DNA of 64,000 nucleotides, taken from contig JAEHOE010000034.1 of NCBI GenBank assembly GCA_016858145.1, positions 744,001 through 808,000 of the forward strand, written 5' to 3'. The notes under the pieces are model-generated. The model did not search any database. It was not told where the DNA came from and was given only the letters and a program-made list of their open reading frames with translations. A program made the position numbers and the translations under genes. Origin of the DNA: Edaphochlamys debaryana. Taxonomy: Eukaryota; Chlorophyta; Chlorophyceae; Chlamydomonadales. This document shows, piece by piece, positions 57,027-64,000 of the stretch (within the stretch, counting starts at the first letter, position 1; every line of letters begins with the position of its first letter).

Positions 57027-60000
57027 GCCAAGACCAAGATTCTGTACCTCTCCCACCTGGGCAGCATCCGGGAAGCCACGCCCACGGAGTTCGAGCGCCT
57101 AGGCGGGCGTCAGGCGACCAAGAAGTGGAAGCAGGTGGGGGTGCGAGCGCGGGCGCAGTGATCTCAACACGTGTACAACCTCCTTCCTGCCCAGCTGCCC
57201 TACGCTCACTGCCGTGTTCATACTCACCCGCTCTGCTGCCATCTGCCCCTTGCGAACCTGCCTACCTGCAGAGCATTCGCGTGGTCGACAGCCACGGTTC
57301 CGCCGGCAAGAGCCTGGGCGAGTGGCTTGCGGGAACCGCAGGCACTGGCGCCGGCACGGACGCACAGCGCGCCCTCGTGTGGGCCTCGCTTGCGGGGGAC
57401 GGGCGCGGAGGCGGCTGGCGGAACGGAGACGGGCCAGGGCCAGGGCCGCCGCCAAAGGTGCGAGAGCTGACAGGAGTGCAGACGGGCTCAGCCCAAGCGA
57501 GTCATGCAGCCCCAGGAGTAACTGGCAGCGGGGATTGAGCTGCGCTTTGCGGATGGGGCCCGAGCACTCGCTGCTGGGCGGCCGTTGTAAGGATGAGATT
57601 CCACCGCGGAATGCGTCTGACAGAGGCAGTAGCATAGCTGACGACACGTTGATGTGATGCTGCCCGCTACCCTATCACTTGCACCACGCCCGGCCCTTCC
57701 CTCCGTCCGCCCTCGCGTAGCAGCTCAGCTGGTCACCGCACACACCTCGCCCCCCGACCGCATCTTGTGTCCCACCTTCTTGTGACCCACAGCCCACGCC
57801 CGCCCAGCTGCGCGAGGCCTTTCAGCTCCAGTTGCTTGACTTCGTGTACGGACGGATCGACAACCCGGGATCGGGGCCCGCAGCAGCAGCAGCCGATCGG
57901 CGCGACGACTTTGCGCCCGCGCTGGTGGGCTCCCACTCGTACGACCTGCGCAAGATGTACACCCTGGTGAGTAATGTACGGCAGATGACGCATCCCAACC
58001 GTGAGAATGTGGGGTTCATGCCGCTTCAACGAAGATCGAGCACACTAAGGACATAGCGCAGAGACTTTAAATGGGGATGCTGCAGCCTTTGGGCATCGCC
58101 TCGCCCAGACCTTTCGGCACGTGCGTCATCCCCCGCAGGTCAAGGGGCTGGGCGGTTACGCCGGCGTGTCTTCCGCGACCAACGGCTGGCGCCGCGTGGC
58201 GGAGGGCCTGGAGCTGCGCCCGCTGAACCCCGGCACGGTGCAGGCGTGCAGGTGGGATAGGGGGGCAAGGTGGACGTGCAGAGGAGACGATGTGTAGCGC
58301 GGGGGCTGCGGTATCTAGGGCCATTGCGCAACGCCAACAGGGTAGCCCCCGGGGGGGACGTGTGCGGGGGTGAGGTGTGGTTGCATCCCGGCATCAGCGC
58401 AGAACCCCACGTGGTGCCCTCGCTTTCAGCGGCAGGGCTTGATGCCCTCGTGCCTTGCAGCCCAGAGGCACGGGCTCTGCTCTCAACCACATCAATCTTT
58501 CGTGCGCTCGCTCTGACACCTTCCATCAGCAAAGAGTACGCCAGGCCCCAGATAGCAGTAACACCCGGATCCTTGGCCTGCAGGTGTGTGTACGAGCAGT
58601 ATCTGCTGCGCGCGGAGCGGTTGGAAAAGGCACGTGAGGCTGCGGGGCTGCCGCCGGGCCCGCCACCCGGAAGTGGCAGCGCATCCGAGTCGGAGGCCAG
58701 CCAGCCCCGGGCGGGCGGCGGCGGCGGCGGCGGCGGCAGGGATGGCAAGGATGAGGGTAAGGGGCACGGCGGCGGGCGGCACGGCGAGGCGGCGGCGGCG
58801 GCGGCGAGGCAGTCGGCGGCGCCGTCAGGGCGGGCGGACGGCAGCATGGCACCGCCGAGGCTGGCGGGAACGCCGTCGGGTCCTGCCAACGGCGGCAGCG
58901 GCAGGGGCGCGCAGGCCACGCAAGGCGGGCAGGCCGGCAAGGACTCCCGCGGCGGCGGCGGGCGCGGCGGCGGCGGTGGCGGCGCTGCCAGCGGCGGCGG
59001 GGCTGGCTCCGTCGAGCGCCATACGTCGGGGCCCAGCAATAGCATCAGCAGCATCGGCGGCGGCGGCGGCGGCGGAGGTGGCGTCGTCCAGCTGAAGCGC
59101 GGAGCCGGCAGCCACGACGTCAGCGGGTTGACGGAGGCGAGCGGCCGCGGCGGCGGCGGCGGCCGAGCCATCAACGTCAGTGGCTTCGACGGATACCAGG
59201 GCCTGGCAGTTGCCGCCGCCGCCGCCGCAGCCCAGTTCCGCGCCCGCGGCGCCGGCGCCGCTGCCGTCGACGGCGGGACGTTGCGTGACCGTCGGCTGGT
59301 GGGCCTGGAAGCGCTGCTCCAGGGCGCCGGACTCCAACCGTCGCCCAACCAACGTACGACACAGTTCGACAACGACGGGTACGGCAGAGGGCAGAACGAA
59401 CAGCGCGGCGGCACAATGTACGATCAGCAGAACTCCAGCACGTCGCTGCTGCCGTCCAACATCGACGACGAGCACCTTCTCCTCGCGGCGGGCCTGCGCC
59501 TCCAAGGCCCCGACGGCGGCGGCGGCGGCGGCCGTGGCAGCGCCGACGGCGACGCTGCCGGCGGCAGCCACAAGAGCACCGGAATGAGCCTCAACCTGGG
59601 ACTCAGCCTCGACGGCAACCTCAGCGGCGGCGGCGGCGGAGGCCTCGCCAGGTCGCTTTCGCGGCCGCAGAGTCAACTGCGTGCGCCGTTAATGCTCAGC
59701 GGCAACGCTGGCGGCGGTGGGGGAGGCGGCGGCGGCAGGCCGGCGACGCTTGATCTCAGCAACCCGGCGCCGCTGAGCAGCCGAGGCAGCGACATGGCGG
59801 CGCGGTTGGCGCTGGCGGGGGCTGGCGGCAGCGGCGACCAGGCAGCGCTCGTAACGCTCGCCGGCGGCGCGGCGGCGATGGGTCGGAACCTGCCGATCAC
59901 GCTCAACCGCGGTGGCGGCGGCGGCGGGGCTGACGGCCTGGCGTCGCTCGTCCACCCGGGCTGGCTGTCCGGCTCCGCTCGCGTCGGCGGCGGCGCCGCC

Positions 60001-60342
60001 GCCGGCCCCAGCGACAGCATGCCGGCTCTTCAGCTTGGCGGCGGCGGCGGTGGGGCCGGCGGCGGCAGCGGTGGCGGCGGCGCAGGCCGGGGCCTGGCGT
60101 CGCTTCTAGATCTGCGTGGAGGCCTGCGTGAGGGCCTGGGGCTGTCCCAAGAGGACCAAGTCCTTGCTAACCTGCTTTCCGAGCACTTTGGGAACAGCTC
60201 TGGGAGCGGGTTGGGCCTCGGACTGGGGCTTGGCGGCGGCGGCGGCGGCGGTGGTGGCGGGCTGGTGGGCCTTAAACGCCAGCTTGGCGACGGCGGCGGA
60301 GGTGGAGGCAGCGGCGGTCCTGACAAGCGGCCCGCCTTGTGA
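57027..60342 (+). CDS. SAND plus ARID DNA-binding protein (5' end unresolved)
   Basis: Five exons join in phase to 780 codons: 57027-57134, 57272-57457, 57793-57966, 58139-58251, 58584-60342. Exons 1-2 encode the C-terminal half of a SAND domain: TPTEFERLGGRQATKKWKQ joined to SIRVV, then GKSLGEWLA. The TPxEFE...KxWKxSIR pattern is the SAND DNA-binding core, which also forms the VARL domain of volvocine RegA/RLS proteins. Exons 3-5 encode a complete ARID (BRIGHT): LREAFQLQLLDFVYGR, SYDLRKMYTLVKGLGGYAGV, ATNGWRRVAEGLEL, CRCVYEQYLLRAERLE. The remaining about 570 residues are Gly/Ala/Ser-rich with long GGC-encoded Gly runs and end LGDGGGGGGSGGPDKRPAL. The start of SAND lies in an unidentified upstream exon. 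A nuclear transcription or chromatin factor is expected; its target is unknown. Confidence 0.83.
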
Positions 60343-62826
60343 GGGAGGCGCGATCGGGGGAAGCGGGACAGATGGCAGGTGGGGAAGGGACAAGGGTGGG
60401 TTTGGGAGGCTCTGCGCGAGCGCTCCCGGGGGGCTTGGCATACAAGTATCTAACCAGTGCGCACGTCACTCGCTTCAAGGCCAAGTAGCAAAGGTATGGT
60501 GTCATGGGTAGCAGCACTATCAACACTGGGCTCGCGCATGTCCAGTGAGCCGGGTGCGCACTGCGCAGTGCTTACAGCAAGCATTGTCGTGTTTTGGAGT
60601 TTTCTGGGGGCTGTGCGAGCTATTCCGTGCCGTGATGTGAAGCAGCACCTTCTGTGGATGGCACAGGTCGGCGCTTGGCGGTGGAGAGGGTTGATTGAGG
60701 GTTCCATGGCTCCAAGCTTGGAGAGTGTAGGGGCGCGATGCTCAGCCCTTCGGGCAGCCACCCTTGTCTGTGGCCAAAGTGTTGTTTGGGTGGAGGGATT
60801 TGATGGCCTTCGAGCACGCACCCTTGCGCAGAGGCATAAGGCATAAGGCACTTCTGGAATGGCTTACAAGGCACATACACGTGGGGCCGTGCGCTCCTTA
60901 AGAGGTTGCAGGCCATCACAAGCGCACTTGCGTCAGGAATGGCGAAGGCTCAGAGTGTCAGGCAGAGCTTGCCACTGACGCTAGAATGCTGCATGCCATA
61001 TGTCACGGCTCAAGACTCAGTCTGTGTGTGCCAAATTTGCAGAAGCAAGCATCCCTTGGGGGCATTTGGCGGCTTCAGGCCGCATGCTGTCACTTCTATC
61101 CAGGATGCTTGGAGTGGGACCTGACACAGGGGCGGTCGTGCTGCCTTGGTCGGGAGAACCGTATTAGGATCTTGGATATGGATGCCGCTCTTTACAGAGG
61201 CTGGTTGATTGCGTGGCTAGTGTGGGATACAGGCGCAAGCCTGTGCTAGCTACGGACACTTTCCTGCTCACTTGACTGCACCTCGCCGCTGTTGTTTGCG
61301 CGCTGTGCTCAGCGAAGATCTCCTTCTTCCTTCCATTGTGATTGTGGTTTCCACGCAACAAAACACACTGAATGCTTCGACCTGAGTAGCCGCGGGCACT
61401 GTGCGTGTCACGGCACAACTCTTTATCCTGCTGCGTTTCCGCAGCCAAGGCTAGCACCTAACTGTTGTGAGGATGGGTTGGCGCCGTGGGTTTCCTGACA
61501 TGCTGAGCGGTGCGGACGATCCTGGAACCGGGTGGTCTGTGTTTGGGAACTTCGAACGGCCCGGTGGTTGGTCAAATGCACGCACATGCAGACGCACGTC
61601 AAGAAGGCGAAGCCAAGGAGGGAGGCGGTGTCCTCCGGGTCGGAACGAGACCGAGATGGTAAGGGTTTGAGGCATGTGCTGGGGGGCTGAAGTCGGCCCA
61701 GGGGGAAGGTCTGGTAGGGGGTTAATTGGCTCAGCCCTTTTCGGGGATGGCCGTCCCGCACTTGTTGTACAGGGAACAATTCGGGGACCGAGCATAAGAG
61801 GACTGCCCTGGTGCGCGGGACAGGCCATGTGCGGTACGGCCCATGGGTACGGCTGGTACGGCCTGTTGCGGTGATATCCTAAATGCGCGTTCTCATGTTT
61901 CCATGAGCGGCAGGGGAGCTAGGGAAAGTCGGGGCAAATTTAGGATTGCTGAAGGTCGTATTAGGTAGTAGGAGGCTGATAGGGCACAGCGGGGCGCTCC
62001 CGCCGGAGGTCGGACGCCCCGCAGTTGCCGGCGGGTCCCTAAATGTGCCTTGCCCACAAGTGCTGGTGCACGTTTGTGCGAGTGCGGGGCAAAGGACAGG
62101 GCGATGACGATGTCGTGGAGTAGAGGGTGCAAGGATGCCTGGAGGATTGAAGAAGGTGCGAGACAGCACCAATGCGTGGTGCCGGCGGGGCAAGCCCCTG
62201 GCCTCCAGTGGCTCATAAATGGGTCATACTGGGTGCTCGGTGTGAGGGCTTGTTGCGTGCCTGGTGTGACGGAGCTCAGCCGCGGGCACAGGTGCCCTCT
62301 CCGGACGCGTTGACTGGGCCAAAGTTAAGGTCTATACTGGTAGTGTATCTGTATCTGTGGGCAGAATCTGCAGTACTACAACTCTTTTGGAGCCCCTCCA
62401 TGCTCCATCTGTTAGTCCCCCCACGGGTACCTGCCAGCCACCTTCGCTTCTGGAGCCCACCGATTACCCACTGAGCCCAGCCCAGCCCAGCTCGCCCACA
62501 CAAGTCCCCAGCCCACCAGTAAAGCGCGTAGGTTCACGCGTGAGTTGTGCCCGATGGGACTATCGGCACCCCGCATCTGGGGCTTCTTGGGTGGCTTAGG
62601 GCAAGGCCGTGCATTGTGGTCACGGCCCTCGAACTTACGTGGGTCGAGGCCGCCCAGCCTCAGGCCCCCAAGCTGCAAGCTGGAAGGGGCTACATGCGCA
62701 GGGCGGGACTCGGTTGGGGGCGCATGACGTTTGTATGCTCCAGGGACGCAGCACCCCACCCAACCCCTTGCGCACTCGCTTGCCTGGCACCCCTGTTCTT
62801 AACCCCACCCCACTCCGCCCCGGCAG
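60343..62826. other. 2.5-kb interval without a supportable gene
   Basis: It contains the 3' region of the SAND-ARID gene. I found no TGTAA, no phase-consistent exons and no recognisable domain on either strand. A (CCCAG)n stretch occurs near 62475-62495. Confidence 0.45.
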
Positions 62827-63219
62827 GTCAACCCGCCCACCTCCCGCATCGTCGAGCCCCCCCAGACCACGGCCGCCGTGCTGGGCTGCGGGGCTGGGCG
62901 CCTGCGCCTACCTGGCAAGCCGTAGTACGTGGCCAGCTACTGGGAGTACCAGAGGGTCAACTGGACGGGGCACGGGGGCAAGGAAGGAGCTAGGTTGTTG
63001 TGCGCTGTCCATAGTCAGCATGCCTTGATTCCCTTCCATAATGCCGCTGCACCCTTCCCTCTCCCTTCCCTCGCCCTGCCCCGCTGTCAGGACCAGCTGG
63101 GCGCCGAGCTGCCCCCCGCCACCTACGAGCGGCTGTTCGGGGAGCTGCCCCGCTCGGCGGCGGCAGGGCAGGCGGCGGCGGCGGAGCGGCAGCGGCGGCG
63201 GCAGCAGCGGGAGGCTTAA
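62827..63219 (+). pseudogene. Gene fragment interrupted by an in-frame stop
   Basis: After an acceptor-like CCCCGGCAG, one frame reads VNPPTSRIVEPPQTTAAV, then GRLRLPGKP, a TAG, YVASYWEYQRVNW, and continues openly to a Gln/Arg/Ala-rich end at 63219. A second acceptor-like site precedes DQLGAELPPATYERLFGELP near 63092. The TAG falls inside a well-composed segment, suggesting a nonsense mutation (TAC to TAG) or an unrecognised exon boundary. No upstream exon or known domain could be assigned. Confidence 0.35.
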
Positions 63220-63734
63220 CGCCGGGCCCAGTTGGCGGCAGGGGCAGGGGGGGCAGCAGGTAGGGGCAGGTGCTGCGGGGATAGGGGATGCGCCTGGCAC
63301 CGGCTGGTTGTTGGCACGAAGGGCTGCCAGGCGAAGAGCGAGGCGCTGGGGTGACGGAGGTGGGCCGAGCCCCCGCGAATTACACAAGCTGCTGAGCGCG
63401 TCTGTCCTAGAGTTAGAGCGAATCAAGCGCTGGGATGAGCTGGACCACGCATTCATCTCGGGGCTTGGGTTTACCACTGCGTCCTTCTTGCCTAGAGCCC
63501 TACCGTCGTAGGTGCTGCTTTCTCCCTGCTTCCTTGCATGACCATCGTCCTCCAGGCAACACAATGCCGATCTAAAAATTGGTTTGTAGGCTTGCACAGT
63601 ATGCACATACGATCCCACCACACGCGTCCCGCTCCTCGCTCTTGCCTTGAAAGCTGCTGCCATACCGCCTGAACGCCATGGCGAGGTGAGGGGCCCACAC
63701 GCCCCGCCGCCAAGCCCCTCGCTACCCCTCCTAA
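63220..63734. other. Intergenic region near the right edge
   Basis: No gene seen. It separates the fragment ending at 63219 (+) from the minus-strand gene entering from the right. Confidence 0.4.
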
Positions 63735-64000
63735 TCAGTACCAGTGGTCATGTCCCCGCTGCTCCCAGTAGTCGGGCCCTCGCCATGACCCGCCCCAGCA
63801 GTCCTCCCGGTCCTCCGCCGCCCACGTGCTGCTCCGCCGCGGTCCCTGCGCCTCCGCCGTAGCGCGAACCCACGCCCCAACCTCGGCGCCACTGCTCCCC
63901 CGCACCGCCGCCACCGCCTCCCACCAGTCGTGGGGCGCGGGACAGCCCTCCTCCAGCATCCACTGCAGCACCGAAAGCGGGACGCCCTTGCGCAGGGCTT
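63735..64000 (-). CDS. C-terminus of an ankyrin-repeat-type protein, continues beyond the window
   Basis: An open minus-strand frame runs in from the right edge and stops at 63735. It begins ALRKGVPLSVLQWMLEEGCP, matching the L-x-W-[ML]-x-E-x-G-C-P phrase common in green-algal ankyrin-repeat proteins, then becomes Trp/Asp/Arg-rich and ends YWEQRGHDHWY. Only about 88 residues are visible. The assignment rests on one repeat. Confidence 0.5.
   Translation of the reverse strand, partial: ALRKGVPLSVLQWMLEEGCPAPHDWWEAVAAVRGSSGAEVGAWVRATAEAQGPRRSSTWAAEDREDCWGGSWRGPDYWEQRGHDHWY

Noticed and set aside
58140..59414. 424-codon minus-strand open frame of Pro/Ala runs
   Set aside because: Shadow of the Gly-rich SAND-ARID exon.

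Overview
This window is nuclear DNA of a green alga. It looks like a volvocine chlorophyte of the Chlamydomonas type, inferred from content only. The sequence is very GC-rich, with coding regions strongly biased to G/C in the third codon position. Genes are split by many short introns, mostly GTGAG/GTGCG...CAG, plus three likely GC-AG introns. TGTAA-type polyadenylation motifs follow several genes, and low-complexity Ala/Gly/Ser/Pro tails are common. There are no operons, tRNAs, rRNAs or CRISPR arrays that I can support. All gene models below were built by hand, by joining exons whose phases agree; none has transcript support.

Layout. 1-1.7 kb: the 3' end of a decayed LINE. 2.3-4.6 kb (-): F-box-like/LRR gene 'C', apparently frame-broken. 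5.4-10.7 kb (+): a 690-residue armadillo-TIR-SAM protein. 13.2-18.1 kb (+): two tandem paralogues of gene C ('A' and 'B'), each damaged at a different end. 19.0-21.2 kb (-): a membrane methyltransferase-fold protein (ICMT/PEMT type). 21.5-24.6 kb (+): an 11-exon gene of unknown function. 24.6-29 kb: mostly gene-poor, with one orphan coding-like segment. 29-54 kb holds five minus-strand genes in a row: a multi-pass membrane protein with a domain resembling the region downstream of the SBP box in plant SPL proteins; a very long protein with a divergent kinesin motor; a START-domain membrane protein; a small PPR protein; and a probably organelle-targeted GNAT acetyltransferase. 57-60.3 kb (+): a SAND plus ARID DNA-binding protein. 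62.8-63.2 kb: a gene fragment interrupted by a stop. Right edge (-): the C-terminus of an ankyrin-type protein running off the window.

The genes do not form one pathway. The most noteworthy are: (1) the ARM-TIR-SAM protein, which has the same domain set as animal SARM1 in a different order and keeps a candidate NADase glutamate; (2) the SAND-ARID protein, since the SAND core also defines the volvocine VARL/RegA family; (3) the kinesin-like protein with an intact P-loop but a degenerate switch II and a tail of about 2,400 residues; (4) the A/B/C LRR family, where the two tandem copies carry complementary lesions.
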